This document shows positions 1-10,900 of a stretch of DNA of 64,000 nucleotides, piece after piece (the stretch's first letter is position 1; every line of letters begins with the position of its first letter). The stretch is from Rhodococcus rhodochrous (GTDB lineage Bacteria > Actinomycetota > Actinomycetes > Mycobacteriales > Mycobacteriaceae), in NCBI RefSeq assembly GCF_014854695.1, contig NZ_CP027557.1:248001-312000 (forward strand), written 5' to 3'. The notes under the pieces were generated by a model. It saw only the letters and a list, made by a program, of their open reading frames with translations, was not told the DNA's origin and ran no database searches. A program made the translations under genes and the position numbers.

Positions 1-2223
1 GCGATCCGGCAGGCCCTGTCCGACGGGCACACCACCTTCGTCGAGCTCAACGCCAACCCCGCGACGCTCATGTCGGTCGCGGCGACGGCCTTCGACGCCG
101 GTGTGCAGGACGGCCAGTTCATCCAGACGCTCAAGCGCAAGGAGGACGAGTCCCTCGGGGTGCTGACCGCCCTCGCGCAGCTGTACGTGCACGGGCAGTC
201 GGTCGACCTGAAGACCCTGCTGCCGGAAGGCGGCTACGTCGACCTGCCGCGCACCGCCTTCATCCGCAAGCCGTACTGGGTCGAAGCCAACATCGGCACC
301 TCCGGCAACGGCCGCGCGCCCGGCGCCCGCGTCGCACTCCCGGACGGCCGCTACGTCTGGGAGGTGCAGGCCTCCGCCGTCACCGACGCCGCCGAGCTGG
401 TCGTCGCGGCGGCCTCGCAGGTGCTGTCGGATGTCACGCTCACCGCGTCCATCCCGCACACCGGCGTCCCCGCGACCGGCACCCTCACCACGACGCTCAC
501 CCGGCACCCGGGCGGCGCGTCGCTGCAGGTGCACGCGAACGCCGGCGACGCTTTCACGCTCGTCCACGAGGGTGTCGTCACCTCCGGTGAGCCGCTGCCC
601 GCGCCCGTCGCGGTGGCCGCGAAGCCGGCCGTGCAGGCCGAGGAGATGCCCGAGGTCGTCGAGTCGTTCGGCGACAAGTGGGATCCGAGCGGATCGCAGA
701 GCCTCGACGACCGCCTGACGCTGATCGTCGCCGAGTCCATGGGCTACGCGCCCGAGGATCTGCCGGCCGAGATCCCGCTCATCGAGCTGGGCCTCGACTC
801 GCTCATGGCGGTCCGCATCAAGAACCGCGTCGAGTACGAGTTCGACATCCCGCAGCTGCAGCTGTCGGCGGTCAAGGACGCGAGCCTGCGCGACGTCGCG
901 AAGTACCTGCGGTACGCCGTGGAGAACCGCGAGGAGGTTGCGCAGCTCGCCGAGCAGCAGGCCGCCGAGAAGGCAGCCGAGCGCGCCGCCGCTGCGAACG
1001 GGGACGAGCTTCCCCAGGCCGCCGAGCAGGTCGAGCTTCCCGAGCGCGAGGACACCACCGCGGTCGGCGAGGCCGAGCAGATCCTCGCCGAGGCCGACGA
1101 GCAGACCGCGGCCGAGAAGGCCGAGCCCGAGCAGGAGTCGAGCGGGGTCGACGTGCCGCCGCGCGACGCCGCGGAACGGTTGACCTTCGCCTCCTGGGCC
1201 GTGGTCACGGGCAAGTCGGCCAAGGGCATCTTCAATCCGCTGCCGAGGCTCGAGCGTGATGTCGCCGAGAAGCTCGCGGCACGGCTGACCGAGCGGGCCG
1301 AGGGCGAGATCACCGTCGACGACGTGCTCGCCGCCTCGACCGTCGAGCAGCTCGCCGAGACCGTCCGTCAGCATCTCGAATCCGCCGATCGCATCGACGG
1401 ACTCGTGCGCACGCTGCGGCCCCGCGCGGAGGGATCGGACGCCGTGCCGGTCTTCGTCTTCCACCCGGCGGGTGGTTCGACGGTCGCGTACGAGCCGCTG
1501 CTGCGCCGCCTGCCCGCGCACACCCCGGTGTTCGGTTTCGAGCGCACCGAGGGCCCCATCGACACCCGCGCCCAGGCGTACCTGCCGCTCATCGAGGAGA
1601 TCCAGGGCGACGGCCCGTACGTGCTGTGCGGCTGGTCGCTCGGCGGTGTCCTCGCCTACGCGGTGGCCCGTCTGCTCCGCGAGAAGGGCAAGGACGTGCG
1701 TCTTGTCGGCCTCATCGACACCGTCATGGCCGGTGAGAAGGTCGAGGACACGCCCGACGAGATCCGTAAGCGCTGGCAGCGCTACTCGGCGTTCGCGAAG
1801 AAGACCTACGGGATCGACGCGCCGCTGCCCTACGACCTCCTGGCCGAGGCCGGCAGCGACGAGGAGCAGATCGGCATCCTGATGGGGCTGCTCGAGCTGA
1901 GCGGGGCGCAGATCCCCGGCGGCATCATCGAGCACCAGCGCACGTCGTGGCTCGACAACCGCGCCATCCAGACCGCGGAACTCGCGCCCTACGGCGGCAA
2001 GGTCGTGCTGTACATGGCCGACAAGTACCACGACGACGCGATCGATCTCGAGCCGGCCTTCGGCACCCGCCGACCCGATGGGGGTTGGGGCGAGGTCGTC
2101 GAAGATCTCGAGGTCGTACACGTCGGCGGCGATCACCTGCAGATCGTCGACGAACCGTACATCTCGAAGGTGGGGGAAGACCTGACCCGCAAGCTGGCCG
2201 ACATCGAGGCCTCGAGGAGCTGA
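1..2223 (+). CDS. pks13: Polyketide synthase Pks13, C-terminal part (5' end outside window)
   Basis: This is the last 740 residues of the mycolic-acid condensase, which joins two activated fatty acids into an alpha-alkyl beta-ketoacid and passes it to trehalose. The reading frame is open from base 1, so the start lies upstream. The fragment begins at the end of the acyltransferase domain. A carrier domain follows, with the phosphopantetheine serine in LGLDSL (codon at 799). After an acidic, alanine-rich linker comes a thioesterase domain with nucleophile GWSLGG (codon at 1636), Asp in LIDT (1717) and His in GGDHL (2134). The Ser-Asp and Ser-His spacings of 27 and 166 residues equal those I recall for M. 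tuberculosis Pks13. accD4 follows after 8 bases, so the two are probably cotranscribed. Identification is confident. Confidence 0.96.
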   Translation, partial: AIRQALSDGHTTFVELNANPATLMSVAATAFDAGVQDGQFIQTLKRKEDESLGVLTALAQLYVHGQSVDLKTLLPEGGYVDLPRTAFIRKPYWVEANIGTSGNGRAPGARVALPDGRYVWEVQASAVTDAAELVVAAASQVLSDVTLTASIPHTGVPATGTLTTTLTRHPGGASLQVHANAGDAFTLVHEGVVTSGEPLPAPVAVAAKPAVQAEEMPEVVESFGDKWDPSGSQSLDDRLTLIVAESMGYAPEDLPAEIPLIELGLDSLMAVRIKNRVEYEFDIPQLQLSAVKDASLRDVAKYLRYAVENREEVAQLAEQQAAEKAAERAAAANGDELPQAAEQVELPEREDTTAVGEAEQILAEADEQTAAEKAEPEQESSGVDVPPRDAAERLTFASWAVVTGKSAKGIFNPLPRLERDVAEKLAARLTERAEGEITVDDVLAASTVEQLAETVRQHLESADRIDGLVRTLRPRAEGSDAVPVFVFHPAGGSTVAYEPLLRRLPAHTPVFGFERTEGPIDTRAQAYLPLIEEIQGDGPYVLCGWSLGGVLAYAVARLLREKGKDVRLVGLIDTVMAGEKVEDTPDEIRKRWQRYSAFAKKTYGIDAPLPYDLLAEAGSDEEQIGILMGLLELSGAQIPGGIIEHQRTSWLDNRAIQTAELAPYGGKVVLYMADKYHDDAIDLEPAFGTRRPDGGWGEVVEDLEVVHVGGDHLQIVDEPYISKVGEDLTRKLADIEASRS

Positions 2224-2231
2224 ACGAACAA

Positions 2232-3773
2232 GTGAGCACCACGGCACAGAAGCTGGCCGAGCTGCGCGAGAAGCTGGAGATCGCGAAGGAGCCTGCCGGC
2301 GAACTCGCGATCGCCAAGCGCGCGAAGAAGGGCATCCCGAGCGCTCGCGAGCGCATCGACATGCTGCTCGACAGGGGCAGCTTCGTCGAGATCGGCGCGC
2401 TGATGAAGACGCCCGGCCGCGACGATGCGATGTACGGCGACGCCGTCGTCGTCGGGCACGGCACGGTCGACGGCCGCCCGGTCGCGGTGTTCTCCCACGA
2501 CCAGACCGTCTTCGGCGGCAGCGTCGGTGAGATGTTCGGCCGCAAGGTCGCCGCGGTCCTCGACTTCGCCCTCAAGATCGGTTGCCCGGTCGTCGGCATC
2601 AACGACTCCGGTGGTGCCCGCGTGCAGGACGCCGTCACCTCGCTCGCCTGGTACGGCGAGATCGGCAAGCGCCACGAGCCACTGTCGGGTCTGTGCCCGC
2701 AGATCTCGGTGATCGTCGGCAACTGCGCCGGTGGTGCGGTCTACGCGCCGATCAACACCGACGTCGTGGTCGCCACCGAGGGCTCGCACATGTTCGTCAC
2801 CGGCCCCGACGTCATCAAGGCCGTCACCGGTGAGAGCGTGAGCCTCGAGGAACTCGGCGGTGCCCGTCAGCAGGCCGAGTACGGCAACGTGCACCACGTC
2901 GCGCCCGACGAGAAGGCCGCCTTCGAGTGGGTGCGGCAGTACCTGAGCTACATGCCGTCCAACGCGCAGGAGAAGCCGCCGGTCATCAATCCCGGTCTCG
3001 AACCGGAGGTCACCCCCGACGATCTCGAACTCGACACGTTCATGCCCGACGCCGACAACTCCGGCTACGACATGCACGACATCCTGCTGAAGATCTTCGA
3101 CGACGGCGAGTTCCTCGAGGTCCGCTCGCAGACCGCGCCGAACATCATCACCGGCTACGCGCGCGTCGACGGTCACGCTGTGGGTGTCGTGGCGAACCAG
3201 CCGCTGTACCTGTCGGGTGCGCTCGACGCGGCCGCTGCAGACAAGGCCGCGCACTTCGTGCGTGTCTGCGACGCCTACGACATCCCGCTCGTGTTCGTCG
3301 TCGACACCCCGGGCTTCCTGCCCGGTGTCGAGCAGGAGAAGATCGGCGTCATCAAGCGTGGCGGCCGCTTCCTGTTCTCGTATGTCGAGGCGTCGGTCCC
3401 GAAGGTGACCGTCGTGGTGCGCAAGGCCTACGGCGGCGGCTACGCCGTGATGGGTTCGAAGCAGCTCGGCGCCGACATCAACTTCGCGTGGCCCACCGCG
3501 CGTATCGCCGTGATGGGTGCCGAGTCGGCTGTCGCGGTGATCGGCCGTCGGCAGATCGAGGCCGCGGGGGAGAACGCTCCGGCGGTGCGTCAGCAGCTCA
3601 TCAACTTCTACAACGAGCACGTCGCGACGCCGTACATTGCGGCCGAGCGCGGATACGTCGACGCGGTGATCGAGCCGTCGACGACCCGCCTCGAGATCCG
3701 CAAGGCGCTCACTCTCCTTCGCGACAAGGAAGTGTTCAAGAACCCGCGGAAGCATCACCTGCTGCCGCTGTAG
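2232..3773 (+). CDS. accD4: Acyl-CoA carboxylase beta subunit AccD4
   Basis: This is the carboxyltransferase subunit that, with AccA3 and AccD5 in mycobacteria, carboxylates the long acyl-CoA consumed by Pks13. The product is 513 residues and collinear with the family: N-terminal KLAELREKL, then [10 protein letters not shown], two crotonase-like carboxyltransferase lobes with oxyanion-hole glycine pairs ([27 protein letters not shown]), and a C-terminal [10 protein letters not shown] helix. GTG at 2232 is chosen because homology begins right after it, although the frame stays open upstream inside pks13. It starts 8 bases after the pks13 stop, in the pks13-accD4 order seen across Mycobacteriales. 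No anomaly seen. Confidence 0.95.
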   Translation: MSTTAQKLAELREKLEIAKEPAGELAIAKRAKKGIPSARERIDMLLDRGSFVEIGALMKTPGRDDAMYGDAVVVGHGTVDGRPVAVFSHDQTVFGGSVGEMFGRKVAAVLDFALKIGCPVVGINDSGGARVQDAVTSLAWYGEIGKRHEPLSGLCPQISVIVGNCAGGAVYAPINTDVVVATEGSHMFVTGPDVIKAVTGESVSLEELGGARQQAEYGNVHHVAPDEKAAFEWVRQYLSYMPSNAQEKPPVINPGLEPEVTPDDLELDTFMPDADNSGYDMHDILLKIFDDGEFLEVRSQTAPNIITGYARVDGHAVGVVANQPLYLSGALDAAAADKAAHFVRVCDAYDIPLVFVVDTPGFLPGVEQEKIGVIKRGGRFLFSYVEASVPKVTVVVRKAYGGGYAVMGSKQLGADINFAWPTARIAVMGAESAVAVIGRRQIEAAGENAPAVRQQLINFYNEHVATPYIAAERGYVDAVIEPSTTRLEIRKALTLLRDKEVFKNPRKHHLLPL

Positions 3774-3796
3774 AACAGCCGGAGAACCCGCGCCGA

Positions 3797-3829
3797 CGGG
3801 GTCTGTGCACTAGGACGTGCGCAGGCCCC
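3797..3829. terminator. Bidirectional terminator between accD4 and tetR
   Basis: A 14-base near-perfect inverted repeat (3797-3810 with 3816-3829, loop of 5) lies just after the accD4 stop and overlaps the last codons of the convergent TetR gene. Two positions are G-U or mismatched. There is no long T-tract, as is usual for high-GC actinobacterial terminators. Confidence 0.5.
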
Positions 3830-4451
3830 GTCGCGCGTATCCGGCGATCTGCTCGACCTCTGCGTCGGCGTCGAAGGTGGACGCGTCCCGCCACAACAGA
3901 TGCTCCATCACCGCGAGCAGTAGGATCGAGGTGGTGAGCGAATCCCGTTGCGGGTCGGCCGATCCCAGATCGGCGATGGGGCCGGCGAGTACCTCCGCGA
4001 CCGCCTTCTCCAGATCCTCGCGCACCTTCGGTGCATGCGACCGCCCGCCGGCGGAGGATACGACGTTGCGGGTGGCGGCGGCGATCTCGGGATCGACGGC
4101 CTGGTTCAGGACGGCCGCGATGCCGGCACGCAGGGCGGCCTCGGGGTCGGCGGCCTTGTCGATCTTGTGGCGCAGATACCGGACGAGGCGGTGTCCGCCC
4201 TCCTCGACGACGGCGTCGACGAAATCGCCCTTGCTCTTGAAGTAGCGGTAGAAGGCGTCGTTGGAGAGCCCCGCGGCGGCCACGATGTCGGCGACGCGCG
4301 CAGGTTCGCCCCGGGTGAGCAGTTCGCGTCCGCACCGGATCAGGGTGTCGACGTCGCGGCTCGCGGCCTCCTGTCGGGGCGTCAGGCTTCGCTTCACGGC
4401 CTCGGAGGCGCGGGGCGACAGGGCCGACCCGGCTGAATTCTCGGTGGTCAC
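3810..4451 (-). CDS. TetR-family transcriptional regulator
   Basis: The product is 213 residues. An N-terminal TetR helix-turn-helix spans about residues 45-75 (VADIVAAAGLSNDAFYRYFK, followed by KGDF), and the C-terminal half is a helical ligand-binding domain with no recognised ligand signature. The start is GTG at 4451. A TAGAAT -10 element lies 6 bases upstream with no Shine-Dalgarno sequence, so the mRNA is probably leaderless. It is convergent with accD4 and lies downstream of embB in the same direction. The position suggests, but does not prove, a link to envelope lipid genes; TetR proteins often control neighbouring or their own promoters. The target is unknown. Confidence 0.88.
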   Translation of the reverse strand: MTTENSAGSALSPRASEAVKRSLTPRQEAASRDVDTLIRCGRELLTRGEPARVADIVAAAGLSNDAFYRYFKSKGDFVDAVVEEGGHRLVRYLRHKIDKAADPEAALRAGIAAVLNQAVDPEIAAATRNVVSSAGGRSHAPKVREDLEKAVAEVLAGPIADLGSADPQRDSLTTSILLLAVMEHLLWRDASTFDADAEVEQIAGYARRGLRTS

Positions 4452-4539
4452 CCGCTCATTCTAGATAACCGAAACCCGATTCTGGGATGCTCCGACCCGG
4501 ACGCGGCCGGAAGATCAGGGAACCGTCCAGCTGCCGACA

Positions 4540-4562
4540 CCGGGCAAGTACGTGAAGCCCGG
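4540..4562 (-). terminator. Possible terminator downstream of embB
   Basis: A 6-bp GC stem (4540-4545 with 4557-4562) with an 11-base loop lies 38 bases past the embB stop. It is weak, with no T-tract. Apart from this and the tetR promoter, nothing else is seen in 4452-4599. Confidence 0.3.
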
Positions 4563-4599
4563 GGCGGTCACACCACGGCGACGATGCGACCGGTCCCCG

Positions 4600-7500
4600 T
4601 CACTCGTAGACGCGCATCGGCGCGGGCTTCCACAGACCCGACCTCGTCACCTCGGTGGTGGTCAGTTCGGCCGGCTGCGCATTCGGGTAGAAGCGCACGT
4701 ACCGCTCCACCGAACCCCAATCGCGACCCCAGTCGTTCTCCAGGTAGGTGGGCACCTGCTCGGGTCGCGCCAGGACCTCCGCGAAGCCGAGCGGGCCACC
4801 GTTGTCGGCGGACTGCCAGGTGTCGGTCGACGACACCGCGAGCGGACGGTCGGGGAGGACCCGGTAGTTCGGCATCTCGGCGACACCGGCCCAGTGGTCG
4901 AACGGCCGCTGGCACGGGAACTGCAGACCCACGGCCCAGTCCAGCAGGAGCGGCTGCTCGGAACCGAGCTGGGCGTCGAGCCGCTCGAGGGTCGGGACGC
5001 GCGGCGGCGTGAACGCCAGCCACTGATCGCCGGTGAGATTGGGATCGTTGGCGACGATGCGGACGGCGTCGACATCGTCGGGCAGGTCGGCGAGCGGCAC
5101 ACGCAGGTTCCGCCACGACGGTGCGGGGCCGATGTCGCGAGGCAGGTAGGTGCCCTTCGCCTCGACGCTGCCGTCGGCCTGGCGGGTGCCGTACTCGACG
5201 AGCAGCGACTGGCCGTAGGTCAGTGCACCGGTGTCGTCGTACGACCAGATACGACCGGCCGCGGAGATGATCACCAGCGGCATCTCGTCGGTGATCTCGG
5301 GCAAGGCGTACCAGCTCGACGTGAGCGCGGCGGGTTCCTGCACACCCTCCTGGTAGCTGCCGAGCACCGGGGTGACGGCCGGGTCGAGCCCGAAGGGCAG
5401 GCGCACGGTGCTGCCGTTGACGGTCTGCGCACCGGAGCCACCCGTGGTGCCGCCGCCCGCGCCGGTCTCGAAGGTCGGGCCGACACTCTGGTTGTCGGTG
5501 TTGCCCTGGCCCGGTTTGACCTCGACGTAGTCGGCGGTCAGGTCGGACGGCACGCCGTCGGGAGTGAAACCGCGCGGCGCCGCACCGGCGAGCGGGTCGT
5601 CGTTCGCCGGCGGGTTGGCGGGATCGATGATCGGTTCGAGACGTCCCTCGTTGGGGTCGGCCTCGACGAGCACGTCGTTCGCAAGACCGCAGGTCTGCCC
5701 GGCGACCGCCCCGATGTTGGAACGGGCGAGCGAGTACGCCGGGTACTGCGACACCGCTCCCTTGAGCAGCGACAGCACCTCGAACAGCACCATCACCGCG
5801 GCGACGACCGTGAGCGGCGCAGCCGCGAGGGCACGGATCCGCCGGCCCTTCTTCGTCTCGGGCGACTCCGGTGGCGGTGCGTACCCCTCGCGGAGGTACT
5901 GCCACGCGACGAGCACGAGGGCGAGACCGAACAGGATCAGGAACAGCGAGCTGGACTGGTAGCCGCTCAGCGAGACGGTCTTGTCGAACCACGGCACGCC
6001 GTAGCTCGAGACGTACCACCAGCCGTTGATGCCGGCGAACGACACCGCCAGGACGAACAGCAGTCCGGCGAGGAAGATCGTGCGGTTGCGCCGCGACCGC
6101 AATGCGCTCGCGGAGACCACGACGGCCGTGACCGTCGCGAGCGATCCGGCGATGCCCGCGTACGCCCCGAAGTGGTGGGTCCACTTCGTGGGGTTGAACA
6201 TCATGAAGAAGATCGTGCCGAAGACGATGCCGAGCAGACGCCAGGTCGGGCTCACGGCGACGCCGGGGATCCGGCGGCGGCGCAGCAGCACGAACAACGT
6301 CGTGAACAGGCACAGCAGCATCGTGAGGAACGCGAAGCGGCGCGGCAGCGACCCGTCGACGGTCTGCACCATCAGGTAGTAGTAGCGGAGGAAGTCGTTC
6401 CACCACTCCTCGTTGGGTCCGATGATGGTGCGCACGCGGGTCGCCTCGAGGACCGCGGCGAGGGTCTGGTCGGAGAACACCACGACGAGCACGAGCAACC
6501 CGGCGGCACCGATCGGTGCGAGCAGTGGCAGGGTGCCCACCTCGCGGTGGCGGCGCACGATGATCCGCGTCATCGGCCGGATACCGGCGATGAGGGCGGC
6601 CACACACATCAGGCCGGTCGGTGCCGCGGCGAGCGTGAACGCGCCGATGATCACCGCGGTCGCGGCGGGCAGCAGACGACCGGTCGCGATGGCGCGCTCG
6701 ATCGAGCACCAGGTCAGCAGCGCACCGAGAGCGACGATCGGCTCGGGCCGCAGACCGTTGTTGTAGGGGAGCCAGAAGGCGAGGAAGACCAGTCCGCCGG
6801 TCCACAGTGCGATGCGGTTGTGCCGCACGGCCCGGCCGAGACGCGGCACCACCTCACGGCTGATGACCATCCAGCACAGGATTCCGGCGATCAGTGCCGG
6901 GATGCGCATCCACGGGCTGGCCGTGGAGATCTTCGCGAACGCCGCCAGCACGTCGTAGTACCAGCCGAAGGGCGCTTCGGGGACACCGAACCAGCGGAAG
7001 TAGTTGGCCATGTAGCCGGAGTTCTCCGACACCCGGGCCATGGTCAGCAGGTAACCGTCGTCCGAGGTGTTCGCGCCGAAGAAGTGCCAGCCGACGAGCG
7101 TGAGGACCACGACGACGTCGACGCCGGTGAACTTCCACCAGCGGGCAGGCAGGAAGCGGCGGTGACCGCGACCGTCCGTGCCGTCGAGCTTGGCCAGCGC
7201 GCCGAGCGCGAGTGCCGTCGACAGCACCGCCAGGACCATCGCGAGGGACTTGACCAGCGTCGGCGACGACGTGAACCGGGAATCGACATCGACGATGACG
7301 TCGAGGCCGGGAACCGCGGTGGGCAGGTCGCTGAACACGCCCACGACGAGCGGCCGCAGGTCGCCGGTGAGCTCACCGGACCGCGGGTTGCCGTTCTCGT
7401 CCGAGAGGCCGACGAACTCGGCGGTGGTGCGTTCGGAGTCGGAGAAGATCTGCAGTTCGCTGCACGCACCCGACTCGACGTCGGCGCGCGGCGCGGTCGC

Positions 7501-7908
7501 GACCACCACGTTGCGGTCGAGCACGTCGACGTTCTCGGCGCCGACCCGCACGAACATCGCGTTGAGCGCCGCGTCCTGCCCGTTGGTGGGGGCCGTCGCG
7601 AGCAGCATCCCGCCGTCGCCGGGCATCTCCGCGACGGCACTGCACGGCACGGTGGCCCGGAACTGGAGGGGAACCTGCGACATCAACGGCAGTTCGACGT
7701 CGGTCGCCGCCGCGTCCTGCGGCCACGACATCGTCGCCTCGGTCACGCGGACCGGGAGGAACGGTGTGGCCAGCGCCAAGATCATGCCGAGCAACCCGGC
7801 GACGACGGCGACGAGTCGCGCGGTCCGGTACCGAGTGCGAAGGTCCTCGCCCATCGACCGTGGGGCGGTCGGAGCGGGCGCGGGTGAGGTCGTCACGTCG
7901 TCGGGCAC
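4600..7908 (-). CDS. embB: Arabinosyltransferase EmbB-like
   Basis: This GT-C membrane glycosyltransferase adds arabinose from decaprenyl-phosphoryl-arabinose to cell-wall arabinan. It has 1,102 residues, multiple membrane segments and a large periplasmic C-terminal carbohydrate-binding region. The catalytic loop GANTSDDGYL is present, and the residue matching M. tuberculosis EmbB Met306 is methionine (LLTMARV). It is assigned to EmbB rather than EmbA/C from the stretches DVLDRNVVV, GDGGMLLATAP and LRYYYLMVQTVDGSL, which resemble EmbB most. The start is GTG at 7908, and a TACCAT -10 element 8 bases upstream suggests its own leaderless promoter even though embC ends only 44 bases before it. 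The M. tuberculosis locus has three emb genes; this window has two. Confidence 0.93.
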   Translation of the reverse strand: MPDDVTTSPAPAPTAPRSMGEDLRTRYRTARLVAVVAGLLGMILALATPFLPVRVTEATMSWPQDAAATDVELPLMSQVPLQFRATVPCSAVAEMPGDGGMLLATAPTNGQDAALNAMFVRVGAENVDVLDRNVVVATAPRADVESGACSELQIFSDSERTTAEFVGLSDENGNPRSGELTGDLRPLVVGVFSDLPTAVPGLDVIVDVDSRFTSSPTLVKSLAMVLAVLSTALALGALAKLDGTDGRGHRRFLPARWWKFTGVDVVVVLTLVGWHFFGANTSDDGYLLTMARVSENSGYMANYFRWFGVPEAPFGWYYDVLAAFAKISTASPWMRIPALIAGILCWMVISREVVPRLGRAVRHNRIALWTGGLVFLAFWLPYNNGLRPEPIVALGALLTWCSIERAIATGRLLPAATAVIIGAFTLAAAPTGLMCVAALIAGIRPMTRIIVRRHREVGTLPLLAPIGAAGLLVLVVVFSDQTLAAVLEATRVRTIIGPNEEWWNDFLRYYYLMVQTVDGSLPRRFAFLTMLLCLFTTLFVLLRRRRIPGVAVSPTWRLLGIVFGTIFFMMFNPTKWTHHFGAYAGIAGSLATVTAVVVSASALRSRRNRTIFLAGLLFVLAVSFAGINGWWYVSSYGVPWFDKTVSLSGYQSSSLFLILFGLALVLVAWQYLREGYAPPPESPETKKGRRIRALAAAPLTVVAAVMVLFEVLSLLKGAVSQYPAYSLARSNIGAVAGQTCGLANDVLVEADPNEGRLEPIIDPANPPANDDPLAGAAPRGFTPDGVPSDLTADYVEVKPGQGNTDNQSVGPTFETGAGGGTTGGSGAQTVNGSTVRLPFGLDPAVTPVLGSYQEGVQEPAALTSSWYALPEITDEMPLVIISAAGRIWSYDDTGALTYGQSLLVEYGTRQADGSVEAKGTYLPRDIGPAPSWRNLRVPLADLPDDVDAVRIVANDPNLTGDQWLAFTPPRVPTLERLDAQLGSEQPLLLDWAVGLQFPCQRPFDHWAGVAEMPNYRVLPDRPLAVSSTDTWQSADNGGPLGFAEVLARPEQVPTYLENDWGRDWGSVERYVRFYPNAQPAELTTTEVTRSGLWKPAPMRVYE

Positions 7909-7952
7909 GGGAGTCGATGGTATCCGGCGACGTGGTGTGACGGCACTCGCCC

Positions 7953-10900
7953 TTACTCGAGCAGGACCGGGACCCCGTCACGGATGCGGCCCGGCGACCA
8001 CAGGCCGGAGCGGGTCGTCACGTCGGTGGTGACCTCCGCTGGGGAGGCATCCGGGTCGATCGGACGGTACTGCTCGAGCGATCCCCAGTCGCGATCCCAG
8101 TCGTGGTTCAGATAGGTGGGGACGGCCTCGGCGTTCAGCAGAAGCGGGATCCAGCCGAGCGGTCCGCCGCCGATGTCGTCCTGCCAGCCGTTCGTCGCGT
8201 CGGCCCCGACACGGTCCGGCAGGATGCGGTACTCGGGGACCTCGGCGACACCGTTGCGGTGCCCGAAGGGTCGCTGGCACGGGAAGGCGAGACCCACCGA
8301 CCAGTCGATGAGGACCGGGGCGTCGGATCCGACGACCTCCTGCAGGGTCTGCATGCGCGGCATCCGCGGCGGCGTGACCGCGACCCACTGGTCGGGGGAG
8401 AGGTCACCGTCGTCGACGACGATCCGCACGGCGTCGGCGTCGGCCGGGATCGCGTCACTCGGCACGCGCAGGTTGCGCCAGGACGGCGACGGGCCGATGT
8501 CGATCGGGGCGAGCGTCGCCAGCGGCGTCACGTCGTCCCCGGACGACGAACCGAACTCCAGCAGCACGTCCTGACCCGGGGTGATGACACCGTCCGGGTC
8601 GACATAGCGGACGCGTCCCGCCGCGGTCACGACCAGCAGCGGCGTCTCGTCGGTGCGCTCCGGCAGCGCGTACCAGCCGGATTCGAGCTCGGCCGACTGC
8701 TGCACGCCCGAGCGGTAGCTACCGAGGACGGGCGTGGTCTGCGGGTCGAGGCCGAAGGGCAGCTTCACGGTGCTGCCGTTGATGCCCTCGTCGCTGGTGC
8801 GACCGCCCTCGGTGCCGGCGCTGGTGGAGGTGGTGGTGCCGCCTTCCTCACTGTCGACGGTGTTGGCGCCACCGGTCGTGGTGGTCTCCGCGTCGGCGGT
8901 GAGGTCGAGGGCCACGCCGTTCGGGGTGAAACCGACGGCTGTGCCCGCACCCAGGGCCTCGCCCGCATCACCGTCGAGAGGCTGCAGCATCGTCGCGTTC
9001 GGGTCGGACTCGACGAGCACCTCGTTGGCGAGTCCGCAGGAGTTGCCCGTGAGGGCCGCCGCGTTCGACTTGGCGATCGAATAGGCCGGGTACTGCGAGA
9101 CCGCGCCCTTGAGCAGCGACAGCACCTCGAACAGCACCACCGCCGCCGCGACCAGCGTCAGCGGCGCCGACGCCAGAGTGCGCACCCTGCCGTTGCGGTC
9201 GGGCCGCGGCGTCGTGAACGGCTCGCGCAGGTGGAACCACGCGGCGAGGAGCAGGGCGAGCACCGTCAGGCCCAGCAGTGCCGTGGAGAAGGCGTAACCG
9301 GAGATCGACGGCGGCTTGTCCCACCACGGGATGCCGTAGCTCGAGACGTACCACCAGCCGTTCGAACCCGTGAAGGCCATCGCCAGGACGAACAGCACCC
9401 CGGCGGTGAACAGCGCCCGGTTGCGGGCCGATCGGATGCCCACCGAGCCCACCCCGATCGCGGCGAGCGCAGCCACCGACGCGGCCAGGCCCGCGTACAC
9501 ACCGAAGTGGTGCGTCCACTTCGTCGGCGTGAGCATCATGAGCAGCAACGACGCGAAGACGATGCCGAGGATGCGGCGCGACGGTCCGATCGCGGTGCCC
9601 GGGATGCGGCCCTTGCGCAGGATCAGCATGACGCACACGACCAGGCACAACAGCATCACGAACACGCCGAACCGGCGAGCCAGCGAACCGTCGGGGGAGA
9701 CGGTGAGCAGCGCGTCCCAGCGCAGCCGCTCGTCGAACCACGGCACGTTCGGGCCCACGGCCGAACGCACGCGGGTCGCTTCGAGGACCGACGCGAGGGT
9801 CTGGTCGGCGAAGACCGCGATGAGCACGACGGTGCCCGACGCGAGGATCGGCGCGAGGGGCGCGACGACACCGACGAGATGCCGACGCGCGACCAGCACC
9901 TTCACCAGCGGGCGCATCCCCGCGACGAGCGCGGCCACCGCGATCAGACCGGTCGGGCCGGCGGCGAGCGAGAAGGCCGCGATGAGGACCGCGATCGCGG
10001 CCGGCAACATGCGGCCGGTCGCGATGGCGCGTTCGATCGAACACCAGGTCAGCAGTGCACCGACCGCGATGATCGGCTCGGGGCGCAGACCGTTGTTGTA
10101 GGGGAGCCAGAACGCGAGGAAGACCAGCCCGGCCGTCCACAGCGACACCCGGCTGTGCCGGACGGCGACACCGAGCCGGGGGATGACCTCACGGCTGATG
10201 ACCATCCAGCACAGGATCGCCGCGATCAGCGTGGGTACGCGCATCCACACGCTCGCCGTCGACACCTGCGCGAACACGACGAGCACGTCGTAGAACCAGC
10301 CGAACGGCGCCTCGGGCACACCGAACCAGCGGAAGTAGTTCGCCATGTATCCGGCGTCGCCGGACACTCGCGCCATATTGAGGATGTAGCCGTCGTCCGA
10401 GGTGTTCGCGCCGAGGACGTGCCAGAGCAGCAGAGTGGCCACGACGATCGCGTCCACAAGGGTGAACCGCCACCAGCGGGCCGGCAGGAACCGGCGCGCG
10501 CGGCGCCCGTCGATCCCGTCCAGGCGATGCAGGGCGACGAGGGAGACCAGCGTCGCGAGCGCGCACACGATCATCGCGAGGAGCTTGAGCACCGTGGGGG
10601 TCGAGGTGAACCGCGAGTCGAGCTCGGCGCGCACCGACAACCGTTCCGTGGAGTCGTCACCGCCGGGTTCGAAGGCGCCCGCGGGGCCGGTGAGGTCGCT
10701 GAAGACACCGACCATCTGCGGTCGCTCGTCGCCTTCGAGCTCGATCGCGACCGGCGGGTCGGAGCCCACGATCTCGGCGGCGGTGCGTTCGGAGTTCGAT
10801 GCGACGGTCACCGCCGTGCACGGTTCGTCGAGCGGCGCCGAGACGAGCACCGAGTTGCGCAGGACGGCCTCGACGGTGCCGGGGGCGCCGTCCTCACCGG

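Noticed and set aside
2133..3758. A 541-codon minus-strand frame opposite accD4
   Set aside because: Antisense of a clear carboxyltransferase; composition is that of a shadow frame.
4552..7887. A 1,111-codon open frame on the plus strand opposite embB
   Set aside because: Arg/His/Gly-rich shadow translation of a high-GC gene; the minus strand gives a full EmbB. The same applies to the 1,053-codon frame at 8103-11264 opposite embC.
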